Positions 10,590-21,220 are shown, counted from the stretch's first letter. The stretch is 64,000 nucleotides of DNA from Megascapheus bottae (GCA_024803745.1 JANJXV010000013.1:36106501-36170500); one strand, 5' to 3'. Notes: generated from the sequence alone by a model not told the origin. A program made the numbers and translations.

Positions 10590-10655
10590 CTTCCTTCCTT
10601 CCTTCCTTCCTTCCTTCCTTCCTTCCTTCCTTCCTTCCTTCCTTCCTTCCTTCCT
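10590..10655. repeat. (TTCC)n microsatellite
   Basis: About 16 CTTC units directly abutting the 3' end of the antisense SINE at 10656, so it probably grew from that SINE's A-rich tail. Confidence 0.97.
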
Positions 10656-10808
10656 GGTACTACACTTGAACTCAGGGTCTGCGTGCTGTTCCTTGGCAGG
10701 TGTTCTACCTCTTGAGTCACAGCTTCACTTATGGCTTTCTGGGGATTAACTGGAAATAAGAGTCCCACAGACTTTTCTGCTAGGTTCTCTTCACATTGCA
10801 ATCCTCAG
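10656..10808 (-). repeat. SINE, Geo + part of B1-like half, antisense
   Basis: GGTACTACACTTGAACTCAG begins the right-half complement, then GGGGATTAACTGGAAATAAG (linker) and CATTGCAATCCTCAG of the left half. Confidence 0.85.
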
Positions 10809-10974
10809 TAGACACTACGCTGAAAATGTACTATACCACTTGTAGGCAGGTATGGGAGGGGAAAATTGGGAAAGAACAAAGAAAGGGGTGATATTGTACA
10901 AAAAGAAATGTACTTACTACCTGGCTGCACAGCACCTTTATTAACAATAAAAGTTTAATTTAAAAAAATTACAG

Positions 10975-11161
10975 AGGCGGAAGTTTGGCCCAGTGATAGA
11001 CTGTTCACCTAGCATGCATGAAGCCCTGAATTCTATTCTTCCATACCACATGCACAGAAAAACCCAGAAGTGGCACTGTGGCTCAAGTGGTAAGGGGCTA
11101 GCCTTGAGCAAAAAGTATCCAACGACAGTGCTCAGGCTCTGAGTTCAAACCCCAGGACTGG
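10975..11161 (+). repeat. IDL-Geo SINE
   Basis: The ID-like left half reads GTTTGGCCCAGTGATAGACT and CACCTAGCATGCATGAAG. The Geo half reads CTGTGGCTCAAGTGGTAA and ends CCCCAGGACTGGC. Confidence 0.93.
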
Positions 11162-11388
11162 CTGATAGTTCATGCCTATAATCCTGGCTACTCAGGAGGC
11201 TGAGATCTAAGGATCAAATTGGAAGCCAGGTTGGGCAGGAAAGTCCATGAGACTCTTATTTCCAATGAATCACCAGAAAACCAGAAGTAGCACTGGCTGA
11301 AGTGGTAGAGCATTAGCCTTGAGCTAAAAAGGTCAAGGACTATTCTCAGGCCTGAGTTCAAGCCCCACAACCAACAATAAATATACAA
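11162..11388 (+). repeat. SINE, B1-like + Geo dimer
   Basis: It follows head-to-tail on the IDL-Geo copy. CATGCCTATAATCCTGGCTA, linker CAGGAAAGTCCATGAGACTC, and right half ending AGTTCAAGCCCCACAACC. Confidence 0.92.
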
Positions 11389-11423
11389 GTAAGTAAATAC
11401 ACTTTAAAAACGACAGTCTTAAG

Positions 11424-11473
11424 AGCTCAGCCTCCTGGGTAGCTAGGACTATTGGCATGAGCTTCCAGCGCCT
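11424..11473 (-). repeat. SINE left-half fragment, antisense
   Basis: CTCAGCCTCCTGGGTAGCTA followed by GACTATTGGCATGAGC. Only about 50 bp remain. Confidence 0.7.
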
Positions 11474-12129
11474 GAATTTTAACCATCTCTTCACAGCTAA
11501 GAAAAGAGGTAAAACCGAATGAGGAAGGAGCTGCCCCTAGACTTCACATCTCCACATGAGGTGAGGCCTTTGTAGAGCTAATCTCATAGTAAGTCCTGGT
11601 GGAAGGCGCTGAGAAATTTCAAGGAATGTGATTTCCGGATGGGCTAGTAGGAGTAAGTAGCTGGAGTGTGAAAGCACCTCCCTTCCCTGTGAGCTGCCCT
11701 TGTTGATCTTGCTCCTGGGCAAGCCCAGCCTCTTTACACTGGAGCTTTACATCTATAAAGTGGGACGACGCAGAGCTCTTTCCTCAAAGAGCTCCTATGG
11801 AATTCTGTGAAATGCATCAGATACGGTGCTTGGAGAGGACGCTGGAAAACAGAAGCATCCATAGCCACGTAGGATTATCGACTTGAGCCACCAACACCCA
11901 GCCCAGCCTTTAGATGAAGCGGGAGAAATAGGACACACACAGTCAACGGCTGCTTCTGCTCTGCCATCATTAGACACACCCCAACATAGCTGTCTGAGTA
12001 AAAGTAGATAAGGAACTTGAAAGTCTTTGGTCATTCCTGAATATTACTTATTGAAGAAAAATACAGGCTGAGACACCATTCCGATTCAGGTCAATAGTTT
12101 TGTTTTTTTTTGTTGTTGTTTTTTTTTTG
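11474..12129. other. unique non-coding stretch
   Basis: Non-repetitive sequence without recognisable coding content. It contains scattered CpGs (~11765, 11870) but no gene signal. Confidence 0.6.
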
Positions 12130-12243
12130 AGACAGGATCTCACTGTGTGGCCTAGTCTTGTCTTAAAACTCATGAGTTCATAGAATCCTTTTGCCTCTGT
12201 TTCTGGAGTAGTTGAGACTACAGCCACATACCACTATGCCCAG
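12130..12243 (-). repeat. B1-like monomer, antisense
   Basis: A T-rich tail, then GAGACAGGATCTCACTGTGT and GACTACAGCCACATACCAC. This is a simple B1-type element without a Geo half. Confidence 0.8.
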
Positions 12244-12369
12244 TTAAGAGCTCTGTTTTTGAAAGAGATCAGGTCTTTGGCTCCCAGGAAAACTGAGATG
12301 CACGTTTATCATCCCCAACTAAGGCCCTCTTGTCATCTGAGCCTATACTGAAGTATTACATCTCCACAA

Positions 12370-12595
12370 TGAATCATACAGGTAACAGCACAGGCTTTGG
12401 AGATAGGCTTATGTTTGAATCCTGGTTCCTTTGCATGGCTTTTGGAAAATTATGTAACAGCTCTGAGCCTCAGTTTCATTACAGGGATAATAATATCTTC
12501 AATCACAGAGTGGTAGGAATAAAATGAGATCACATATGCCAAATGCTTAGCACAGTGATCAACACAGGGTAAGTGCTCAATGTGGTAGCTATTTT
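12370..12595 (+). repeat. MIR element
   Basis: A near-complete ancient MIR: CACAGGCTTTGGAGATAGG, GTTTGAATCCTGGTTCC, CTCTGAGCCTCAGTTTC, GATAATAATATCTTC, AATGCTTAGCACAGTG and GTAAGTGCTCAATG, in consensus order. Confidence 0.92.
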
Positions 12596-12706
12596 TAAAA
12601 TTAATTAAGCAAAGAGAATTCAGAGGAAGAGAATCAATCAGGGCAGGCCTTCTTGGCTGGAGATAGATGAATAATGGATTCCGCTACATGCAGACTCAAA
12701 CCCAAC

Positions 12707-12935
12707 TGGGAACCAGTGACTCAGGCCTGTAATCTTAGCTTAGAAGATCTGAGGAACAAAGTTGGAAGCCAGCTCAGGCAGGAAGGTCCATGAAACTCTT
12801 GTCTGCAATTAACCACCAACAAAAAACAAAACTGGAAGTAGTGTCGTAGTGCAAGTGGTAGAACACCAGCTTTGAGTGAAAAAGCCAAGGGACAGCACCC
12901 AGGCCCTGAGTTCAAGCCCAATACTGGTACCAATT
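12707..12935 (+). repeat. SINE, B1-like + Geo dimer
   Basis: CAGGCCTGTAATCTTAGC, linker GCAGGAAGGTCCATGAAACT, and right half ending CCTGAGTTCAAGCCCAATAC. Confidence 0.9.
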
Positions 12936-13198
12936 TTTTTTTTAAATCCTTAGACCAAGCAGGATGGAGTTAGCATCCTTGTTGGCATCAGGGGAGTACA
13001 TGTGACCTGTCTTGCCTTCCCTTTCCAAAGCAGCTTTGGCCACCTGCAGGTGAGTTAGATTCTCCTAGCCTTGAGTTTAAGAAGGGGATGTCAGGAGTCT
13101 TCCCTGGCCATTGACTGCTCAGAATCAGGGGTATGTGGTCTGAGGGTCTATACTTCAGACAGATCTTCTATCAGAAGAAGCGTTCTATCAGAAGGAGC

Positions 13199-13252
<54 letters not shown>
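13199..13252. repeat. (TG)n microsatellite
   Basis: About 26 TG units with one TATG interruption near the middle. Confidence 0.97.
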
Positions 13253-13655
13253 ATGTGTTTGGACTCAGCCATTGATAAAGAAACTGAATGTACTGAGCCT
13301 GTCAGGGGAAGGTGATTCTGACCTTTCCAATGACATTTCCCTCATACTCTGTCTCTACCTTTTCCTGAGTTCACAGCTCAGTCAGAATAAGCAGAGCTGA
13401 AGTCTCATCCACAAGCTTTCCTAGAAAGCTCTACTGTATCTCCAAGGGAGGCATCTTTCAGCCCAAACTAGGAAAAGCATTGCTTGCTTCTTTCTGCCAC
13501 CTCTCTGCTTCCCTTCAGTCATCTGTCATATAGCCTGCTGTTAACCTGTCTAGAATGTGATTTTTTTTTCAGTATCACCACAGTGCTCAAAAATTTGCAG
13601 TAATTCCCTTGTGCTTGCAATCTTTTGTGAGTTGATTAACCTCCTTTTATCGGGG
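13253..13655. other. unique non-coding stretch
   Basis: No gene or family repeat is recognised. Confidence 0.55.
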
Positions 13656-13661
13656 GGGGGG

Positions 13662-13885
13662 GGTGCAGTTGTGGGGCTTGAACTCCGGACTTGGGTGGTG
13701 TCGCTGAGCTCAAGGCTAGCACTCTACTACTTTGAGCCTTAGCTCAGATTTGGTTTTTGAGTGACTAATTGGAAATAAGAGTCTCATGAGGACTTTTCTG
13801 TCCCAGCTGGCTAGGAATTGCAATCCTCAGATCTCCACTTCCTGAGTAGCTAGAATTACAGGTGTAACTCACCTTCGCCTGGCTT
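13662..13885 (-). repeat. SINE, B1-like + Geo dimer, antisense
   Basis: A poly-G run (~13652-13662) precedes TGGGGCTTGAACTCCGGAC. Linker ACTAATTGGAAATAAGAGTC. Left half GAGTAGCTAGAATTACAGGT. Confidence 0.9.
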
Positions 13886-14194
13886 GACTAACCTCTCGAG
13901 GCCTTCATTTTCTCATTTTTCTAAAGGAAAGAGGTGAACTGGAACATTAGGAGCTGAAGCTCTGAGTGTGGGCCTGTCATTCTAGCAGAACAAGGCCTAT
14001 TTCCCCATGTTTCCATTAAGATACTGCCCACTCCATCAATCCAACTTTCTATTCCACTGGCCTAGACTCTTTCCATCTAGCCGTGATCTCAAATGTTCTG
14101 CTCTTGCCTATTTCCCTGGGTTGTCTCACTCTTTCTCCTTCTCTGAAATGTCTACTTTTCCCATGCTTCAAAACTGTGGTGCTAGGATAGGACA

Positions 14195-14408
14195 CTAAGT
14201 GTAGAGGCTTTAATACAAATAAACCTGATTTTAAGTCTACTTCACAACTTACTATCTGTGTAATCTGAGGCAAATCTTTGTGCTTCAGTGCTTGTAACGA
14301 TAAAATAGAGATGATTATAAATAAAGGGTTAGGAGTAGTCGTTGAGATAATGCACATGGTGACAGAGCACAGTGCCTGGCACTCAGTGAGTGCTCAATAA
14401 ATGACCGT
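14195..14408 (+). repeat. MIR element
   Basis: CAAATAAACCTGATTTTAAG, CAACTTACTATCTGTGTAAT, GATAAAATAGAGATGATTAT, then CAGTGCCTGGCACTCAGTGA and GTGCTCAATAAATG, in MIR order. Confidence 0.92.
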
Positions 14409-14611
14409 ACAAAAGCTCCTCCAGTCCTTCTTGGCTCTTCTGTTCATCTATCTGGACTCAGCTCAAGCTATACCTTTACCCTTCTCCTGGTCCCTGTAGC
14501 TCGTGGTGATGATTCCCTTCTGGTTCTTGCTGCTCTTGGCTTTATGTCCTGGCTAGGTGCTTCATTTGATTTCATGGTTGTGCAGCATCTTGCCACCTTA
14601 AAAGCTGCTTT
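14409..14611 (+). repeat. possible L2-like ancient LINE remnant
   Basis: CTGGACTCAGCTCAAGCTA followed by pyrimidine-rich text (CCCTTCTCCTGGTCCCTG) resembles the L2 3' region. Very decayed, so the assignment is tentative. Confidence 0.35.
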
Positions 14612-14735
14612 AGCCAGGTACTGGTGACCTAGGCATGTCATCCTAACTACTCACAATCTAAGGATTGTGGTTCAATGCTGACTTGGACAGACAGATCAGA
14701 GACTTTTGCCTTTAACTAAACAGAAAAGGCTGGAA
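14612..14735 (+). repeat. SINE left half, truncated
   Basis: AGCCAGGTACTGGTGACCTA ... ATCTAAGGATTGTGGTTCA and linker remnant. No right half. Confidence 0.75.
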
Positions 14736-15019
14736 ATGGAATTGGGGTTTGGGAATGGAGGTGGGAGCTGGAAACAGAGGTAGGTTTGGCAGGCCTAAAC
14801 TGCAGTCTTTCTATGTGCTTCCCCAAGTGGCTTCCACTGACCACTGCAGCCCACCTCACCCAGCCATTGGCCTAGATGGAGTTTTGTGAACTTCTTTTTG
14901 GTATAGGCTGTCCTTGGATCATGATTCCCCAATCTTTGCCTCCCTCCTTTGCTAGGACAACAGGCCAGGGCCGCCATACCTGGCCGAAGGCAACTATTAT
15001 TAAAAAAAAATAGGGAGAC

Positions 15020-15080
15020 CAAGGAAGTTCAAAGGTAAAGCGCATACTTAGCATGCATGAGGTCTGCAGAAACAAAACAA
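15020..15080 (+). repeat. ID-like tRNA-derived monomer
   Basis: GTTCAAAGGTAAAGCGCATA and CTTAGCATGCATGAGGTC match an ID head; an A-rich tail follows. No Geo half. Confidence 0.65.
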
Positions 15081-15087
15081 GAACAAG

Positions 15088-15700
15088 TGCTGGTGTAACG
15101 CTTCTGTGTTGCTGACGGGAATGTGAACTGGTGCAGCCATTATGAAAACAGTATTTTTCTAAAAAAATTAAAAGACAATTAGGCTTACCATGTTTATATA
15201 CCCTCAAATGATGGAAAATAGGGACTTAAATAGTTTTATATGTTAATGTGTAGAGTTATGTTATTTACAGTAGTAAAAGGTGGAAGAAACCAAGTATCCA
15301 CTGGCTGATGAGCAGATGTAAAAAAGGGAAACATATACATACAGTTGAATATTGGCCTTCTTCAAGAGGAAGGAGACTGTGATAGACAGTGTAACACAGC
15401 TACACTTTGGGGACATTACGTTCAGTGGGATAGGACCTCCACTAAAGGACAAGGCTGTGTGCGTGCTCTTCAGCCAGGTGCCTAGAGTTGTTAGATTTCT
15501 AAGGACAGAAAATGGAACAGAGTGGTAGTTGGCAGGGGCCATTGGGAAGTTATGGTTTAAGAGCTACATCATTTCACTTGAGGAAGATAAAAAATATTCT
15601 GCAGATGGATTGTGGTATAGGAATGTAAGTCTGTCTATCACTGAACTGGACACTTGAAATAAATCAATGAAATTATAAATTTTGTGCATATTTACCATAA
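15088..15700 (+). repeat. L1 3' end fragment
   Basis: The sequence follows the mammalian L1 ORF2 end and 3' UTR: GGGAATGTGAACTGGTGCAG, CCATTATGAAAACAGTATTT, AGTATCCACTGGCTGATGAG, GGGGACATTACGTTCAGTGG, GAGTGGTAGTTGGCAGGGGC, GCAGATGGATTGTGGTATAG, then CACTTGAAATAAATCAATGA and a final TTACCATAAATTTATAT. It is full of indels and stops, so it is non-functional. Confidence 0.93.
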
Positions 15701-16179
15701 ATTTATATATATAAAACAAATTAATAAAATGATCCACCTATCATAACTATCTCTCTATCTATAATTCCCTATGTACCTCTGTTCTTATCTAGCACTCTAT
15801 GCATCAAATCCGGGAGCCTCCAGTTCATTCATGTACCATTTTAATATCTGCAGCATTATAGCAAAGCCAGTTTCCTGAGCTCTGAGACATTCTTCCGGGG
15901 CCCTACAAATACCCTTGCCCACTTACGCTTTCATAAATATATCAGACCCTGATTCCCAGATGCCCTAATCTCCAATGACAAGGAAAAGGGACAGTGTGTT
16001 ATCATGCAAAGCTTGGTCAATAAAGGGATTCAAGCTCTTCTGTATACCTACCCTCTCTGAGGACCCAAGAGTGCAGTGTAAGAATGAAGGCCCTGGCTGC
16101 TCCATTTGGGATGGTAAAGGTTGCAGTGAGAGTAGAGAAGGGGCTTCATGCACATAGATACTCTCTCTTTTTCTTCTTT
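15701..16179. other. unique non-coding stretch
   Basis: I see no gene or recognisable element. Confidence 0.55.
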
Positions 16180-16306
16180 TTATAGACAGCGTGTAACTGA
16201 GGCTTCCCTAGAATTTACTATGTAACCCTGACTGGCCTCAGCTTGACAATCCTCCTGCATGAGGCTCTCAAGGGCTGGGATTACAGGCCTGTGCCACCAT
16301 GCTTGC
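16180..16306 (-). repeat. B1-like monomer, antisense
   Basis: ATTTACTATGTAACCCTGAC, GACAATCCTCCTGCATGAGG and GGGCTGGGATTACAGGCCTG: a B1-type complement without a Geo half. Confidence 0.85.
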
Positions 16307-16710
16307 GCAGCTTTTGTATACACAGAGAATTTGTAATGCTCATTCAGGTCTCAGTCCTTTTCCAAAAGCAGGAGTGGCCACTCACAAACCAACTCAGTGC
16401 CTCACACTTTTGGGCCACGGTGCTTTCCATGACATTGCAAGATGACCTTTGAGTCCTATCTGGCAAAGGAAGAGCTATTAAAAAATATTCCATTTGTATT
16501 TCCTGTATGACCCTTCATGTGGAAATATCTTTTATCTGGTCACTTTTGCAAAGTAAAGTGAATCATGAGGGCGGTGTATGCTGACTTCTCTACCAATCCA
16601 AGAAGTCATATCCTCACCTTTACAAAGGTCGCATGATTGTGACTTGCTGTAGGGAACATGCACATATACATATTTTCCCTTAGCTCAAACATTGCTTCCT
16701 GAGGAAAGTC

Positions 16711-16712
<2 letters not shown>

Positions 16713-16759
<47 letters not shown>
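16713..16759. repeat. (CA)n microsatellite
   Basis: About 23 perfect CA units. Confidence 0.98.
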
Positions 16760-16761
<2 letters not shown>

Positions 16762-16989
16762 CAAGGTCAGGACCCACCTGTATATGACCTCACACAAGTT
16801 TATGATTTCAATTTATATTTTGTAACTGTGCATTTTGTGACCATTGTGTGTGGCTTCTTCAGTGACTAAACTGAATCTAACAACCTAGCTCAATATATAA
16901 TACATAAGAAACAAATATTTATGGGTGAATGACTTAATTAATGAACTCATTCTTACCTGTCTCTGTTGTTACTTTAAATCCAAGTTGAA

Positions 16990-17500
16990 AGGGGGGGAAA
17001 AGTCCTCTTTCCAGGAAATGAGAAGAAGATTCCAGAAGGAGAAAGGAGAAAGGCAAGGTGTCGAGGGTGGAGGCCCCTTATCTTGAGCAACAGAAATGCT
17101 CTCACAGTCCTGGATAAACTAGGGAAGATAGCCAGAGCTTTCTGGTAGCCAAGAGCGTCCTGACAGGTCTGGATGCAACAGGGAAGCTTTGGCCTCAGCG
17201 TCAGCCTCAGAAAAGGGCAAAGGGATGGATTCTAACGGTTACTTTGCTGGTTGAAGAGGCTGCTTCCTGCCTGGGTTATTCCTTCCCCCGCCTCCTTATA
17301 CCAGCCCAGCTTGTAAATGTGAAGGAGTGGCTCCTTCTCCAACATGTGGGGCTGGTGTGACAGGAGTTGTCTTTATCACTGCCTGCCATGTGGCCATTCA
17401 GCTGGATATTTTGCTGGTTGGAGGAAGGGACTGTTCTGCTGATCTATCATGACCCTCTTAGTCTCTGAAATCCCCTGCATTAGAAAGGGGAGGTAGTTTC
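16990..17500 (-). promoter_or_regulatory. candidate LMO2 -12 kb haematopoietic enhancer
   Basis: A non-repetitive block about 12.0-12.5 kb upstream of the LMO2 ATG. Seen on the minus strand: CACATG, exactly 9 bp, then GATAA (17392-17373). This is the E-box/GATA spacing known for the TAL1-GATA-LMO2-LDB1 complex. Further GATA cores are at 17078-17082 (CTTATCTT) and 17445-17448, E-boxes at 17343-17348 and 17399-17404 (CAGCTG), and ETS cores at 17009-17019 (TTCCAGGAAAT) and 17423-17426. An enhancer near -12 kb is known for LMO2 in human and mouse. Identity with it is inferred from distance and motif content; conservation was not tested. Confidence 0.5.
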
Positions 17501-17618
17501 CAATTTGATATGTCAGGAAATGACACCGAAGTCCTTCCAAATGTAGACTAATAGGATGCTTACTCACTAGACTCTAGCATTCTTACTAATGAGAAGGTCT
17601 GAGTATTTAAAAGAGGAA

Positions 17619-17713
17619 GAGGAGGAGTGGGGTGGGGAGGAGGAGAAGGAGGAAGAGGAGGAGGAGGAGGAGGAGGAGGAGGAAGAGGAGGAGGAGGAGG
17701 AGGAGGAGGAAGA
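17619..17713. repeat. (GGA)n purine microsatellite
   Basis: GAG/GAA triplets, imperfect at the left and cleaner from 17655 to 17707. It sits immediately before the 5' head of the next SINE. Confidence 0.95.
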
Positions 17714-17721
17714 GAGGCAGC

Positions 17722-17935
17722 TGCCAGGTACCAGTGGTTCATACTTTGTAATCCCAACTACTCAAGAGGCTGAGATCTGAGGACCAAAGTCCAACTATCT
17801 CAGGCAAACAAATCCCTGAGACTCTTATCTCCAATTAGCCAGCAAAATGCCAGCAATAGAGGCATGGATCATGTGGTAGAACATCAGTCTTAAAGCAAGA
17901 GTGCAAAGGCCTGAGTTCAAGGACCTGTACTGCTA
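17722..17935 (+). repeat. SINE, B1-like + Geo dimer
   Basis: CCAGGTACCAGTGGTTCATA, CTCTTATCTCCAATTAGCCA linker, and right half ending GAGTTCAAGGACCTGTACTG. Confidence 0.9.
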
Positions 17936-18079
17936 CAGAAAAAGTAGAAGGGGCATCTTAAATAAAATTCAATACAGATGCCATGTCACCTAGAAAGTTT
18001 CACTTGTTGGGTTCATCTTTGGGACAATTCAGTTATTAATAGATGCCTATTACTGCAAACTATGGCTACCTTTTATTGC

Positions 18080-18255
18080 ACACTTACTGTGTGCCTGGCT
18101 TATTTTTAAGTTTCTTTTCTTATTTAATCTTGATAACAACCTTCTGAGATAAGCAGTGGTACAATTCTAATTTTGCAGATATGGAAACTGAGGGTCAGAA
18201 GTTACTAACTTGCTCAGGTTTCTACAACTGTAGAAATGTGGGAGACTGGATTTCT
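18080..18255 (-). repeat. MIR element, antisense
   Basis: CACTTACTGTGTGCCTGGCT, TTTAATCTTGATAACAACC, TTTTGCAGATATGGAAACTG and AGTTACTAACTTGCTCAGG: the MIR complement in order. Confidence 0.92.
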
Positions 18256-18309
18256 TTATTATTTTTTATTTATATATATATTTTTTAAATTTTATTTTTA
18301 TTTATTTTT

Positions 18310-18497
18310 TTTTGCCAGTCCTGGGCTTGAGCTCAGGGCCTGAACGCTGTCCTTGGACTTTCTCAAGGCTAGAGCCCTACCACTTGAGCCTCAGCACCAC
18401 TTCCGGTTTTTTTCTATGTATGTGGTACCGAGGAGTTGAACCGGGGTCTTCATGCATGCTAGGCAAGCACTCTACCACTGGGCCAAACTCCCAGCCT
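18310..18497 (-). repeat. IDL-Geo SINE, antisense
   Basis: From TTTTTGCCAGTCCTGGGCTT to GGCCAAACTCCCAGCC. The ID half reads CATGCATGCTAGGCAAGCAC. Nearly complete and little diverged. Confidence 0.95.
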
Positions 18498-18504
18498 TTT
18501 ATTT

Positions 18505-18737
18505 CTATTTTTATGCTGACACTTGGGCTTGAACTCGGGGCCTGGTACTCTTGCTTGACTTTTTTGCTCAAAGGCTGGTGCTCTACCACTTGAGCCAAAC
18601 CTCCACTTTTGGCTTTTTCTTTTGGTTCACTAGAGATAAAAATATCACATGGTCTTTCTACCCAGGCTAGCTTCAATTTTAATACTCAGAGCTCAGCTTA
18701 CTGAGTAGCTAGGATTACAGGCATGAGCCCTGAGCTG
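18505..18737 (-). repeat. SINE, B1-like + Geo dimer, antisense
   Basis: TTGGGCTTGAACTCGGGGCC, ACCACTTGAGCCAAACCTCC and GAGTAGCTAGGATTACAGGC. It lies directly beside the IDL-Geo copy; the younger IDL-Geo probably inserted at the A-rich tail of this one. Confidence 0.93.
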
Positions 18738-18880
18738 GGAGATGGAATTTAAACCCAGGTTTTCTGACTTTCTATCCTTACCCTATTCATACCAATGTGT
18801 TCTCCAAGCTCCCTGCAGTGCCATTTTAACAACACATGCGCCCAGGCTCCCACCTAATGTACTTGATCAAAAACTCAGCC

Positions 18881-19106
18881 ATAAGCTGGATGTGGTGGCT
18901 CATGCCTATAATCCTAGTTACTTAGGAGGCTGAGATCTGAGGGTCGAGGTTCAAAGCCAGCCTGGGCACTAAAGACCAAGAGACTCTTATCTCCAACTAA
19001 CCACTAGAAAATGGGAGGTGGTGTTGTGGCTCAAGGGATAGGGTGCTAACCTTGAGCTGAAGAGCTCAGGATGGTGCCCAGGCCCAGAGTTCAAGCCCCA
19101 CGATCA
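18881..19106 (+). repeat. SINE, B1-like + Geo dimer, with target duplication
   Basis: Left half GGTGGCTCATGCCTATAATC; right half TGTGGCTCAAGGGATAGGG to AAGCCCCACGATCAACC. It is flanked by AAAAACTCAG before (~18869) and after (~19121). Confidence 0.94.
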
Positions 19107-19129
19107 ACCAAAACAAACAAACAAAAACT

Positions 19130-20400
19130 CAGTCACTGGCTACACTGTAAAAACCAAGGAAGGGCCAAGTATATGAGCGCATACATCTAGGTAGGTACAT
19201 AATCTGAATCCCTGTACTGTCAGTCTATGCTAGCATGAGAGGACAAAACCAAGATCTACCCACTTAGCATTTGGTATTGGTAGATTTGAATGGGTTGTTT
19301 GTAGAAGCAGAGAGCTGGCCCAACATTGCATGAGGTCCAGCCATATGTTCATAAGTATTATCCCAGGGATTGGCCTTAGCAGTAGGCTTGCTTTGGTGGG
19401 AAAGGGAAAGAAGTTTCAGCCAATGGGAAAGAGAGGGGAGGTGAAAGTTATGATTTTGGTGCCCTATCTGGTGGCCACTTCTTTTACATATGTAACATAT
19501 GCTGAGTGGAAGAGGTGCTTAAAGGGAAAAGACTTGTGATTTGGTGGGGGTGCCCTGGTAGATACTATGGTTAACTCGAGGGTCTTTTTCTGCCACACAG
19601 AAGCTGGCAGGGCCATTATCTTCTAAAGCATGGTTTTTACCAATTTTATGCCAAGGCCAGGGTTATGTTAAGGGTTTATGTTAAGGCAAGGGTATGGAGA
19701 GAAAAGTCACAAAGATGTAGGAAATAGAAAGGCCTCACAAAGGCCCTTTTAGCTCTGTCCTGGGCTGCCAATTGGCATTGTAATTACAATAAAATGTCAC
19801 AATGTCTTTTGTTTGTCTCGATTGCTGCTCTGGATAATATAATATACCCAGTCTATGGTGTCACGGATGATGGGTTGTATATTTCAAACAGATCGGCATG
19901 ATTCGGCACAGCCAAGAATACCCAGGTGCCCTGGCACTGACGAAGAGAAACCATCCCAGATGCAGCCATCAGCCATATCAGGCAAAGCCAGGTAGTAATA
20001 ACCTAAGCAATCCACAGTCACACTGTCAGAGTTTTAAGCCCTCATAAAGCATCTGGGTCAGCCCATGTTCAAGGACGGGACATCTGCACCCTTGATTTTG
20101 GCATGTGTGGTGAGACTAGATAGCCTCAGACATGTTAGTTTGGAATACTGGTGTTGGTGGCCAGGACCGCTGAGGTCTTCATCAAGATCCACTTGGTAGT
20201 AGGTGTCCTTCCAGGTGCCAGTACTTGTATTCATCATGGGATGAGCCCTACATCAGCCAGCCTCTCTACACATCATGACAGGCTTGGGGGGAAGATTGGT
20301 AATACTTGACATCTAGAGATCTGGCTCAAATCTATACAGCCAGTAAGTCTCGTTTATTATCTGCATTGGATGCTTTTGGAAACAAGCAAAAAAAAAAAAG
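19130..20400. other. unique non-coding stretch
   Basis: About 1.3 kb without recognisable repeats or exons. No domain was found in any frame. Confidence 0.6.
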
Positions 20401-20404
20401 GCAA

Positions 20405-20635
20405 ACTGCCTAGATATTGGTGGCTCATGTCTATAATCCTTGCAATTCAGGAGTCTGAGATCTGAGGATTAAAGTTGAAAACTAGACCAAGCAGGAAGGT
20501 CTGTGGGGCTCTTAATTCCAATCTCCAATTAACTACCTGAAAACCAGAAGTTTCTCTGTGGCTCAAAGAGGTAGAGAGCTAACGTTGAGCAAAAAGAGCT
20601 CAGGGGAAATGCACAGGCCCTGTGTTCAAGCCAGA
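20405..20635 (+). repeat. SINE, B1-like + Geo dimer
   Basis: TTGGTGGCTCATGTCTATAA, linker CCAATCTCCAATTAACTACC, and right half to GTGTTCAAGCC. Confidence 0.9.
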
Positions 20636-20639
20636 AAAG

Positions 20640-20820
20640 GTTGGGCTTGAACTCAGGGCCTGGGTACTGCCCCTGAGCTTCTTTTTCTCAAGGCTAGCAG
20701 TCTACACTTGACCCACAGCACCACGTCTGGCTTTTTATGTGTATGTGATACTGCAGAATTGAAACCTGGTCTTCTTGCATGCTGGGCAAACACTCTACCA
20801 CTAGGCCACACTCCTGGCCC
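20640..20820 (-). repeat. IDL-Geo SINE, antisense
   Basis: TTGGGCTTGAACTCAGGGCC through CTTGCATGCTGGGCAAACAC to CTAGGCCACACTCCTGGCCC. It is tail-to-tail with the preceding SINE. Confidence 0.92.
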
Positions 20821-20889
20821 TAGTAAAGCTTTAATGAGGACACATTGCTGTGGGTGTGGGGTAGACAAGGTAGGTGTCAACAGAAATGA

Positions 20890-21220
20890 GTTGGGTATGG
20901 AAGCTCTTGCCTCTCATCCTAGCTACTCAGAAGGCTGAGAAGGTGGAAACTCAAAGCCAGCCTGGCAAATAGCTCATGATACCTATTCTCAACCAATAAC
21001 TGTGTGTGGTGACATATGCCTGTTGTCCCGGGTACATGCGAGGATAAAGTCAGGAGAACCATGGTTCAAGTCAAAGCTGGGCCAGCTTAGGGCCATCTCA
21101 GTAAAGAAACTGAGAATGCTGGTATATACCTGTCATCTCAGCTATGGTAAGGAAGCATTAAATAGGAATTCTGTGATCCAGGTTTGTACTTGGGCAAAAT
21201 GTGAGATCCTATCTTAACCA
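20890..21220 (+). repeat. three tandem B1-like monomers (composite SINE)
   Basis: Three 7SL/B1-like units follow in tandem: about 20890-21000 (CTCTTGCCTCTCATCCTAGC), 21001-21107 (GTGGTGACATATGCCTGTTG) and 21108-21220 (TGCTGGTATATACCTGTCAT). Each has its own internal A/B-box-like region and an ending near AGATCCTATCTT or equivalent. The antisense block at 60240-60665 has the same three-unit order plus an ID-like tail, so this appears to be a defined composite family. Confidence 0.7.

Noticed and set aside
15088..15700. Active LINE-1
   Set aside because: Only the 3' end is present, with many indels and no open reading frame.
16950..16960. Minus-strand donor ACAG|GTAAGA as a distal LMO2 exon end
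   Set aside because: The site scores well by eye, but no first exon, promoter signal or CpG enrichment lies upstream of it. A single site is weak evidence.
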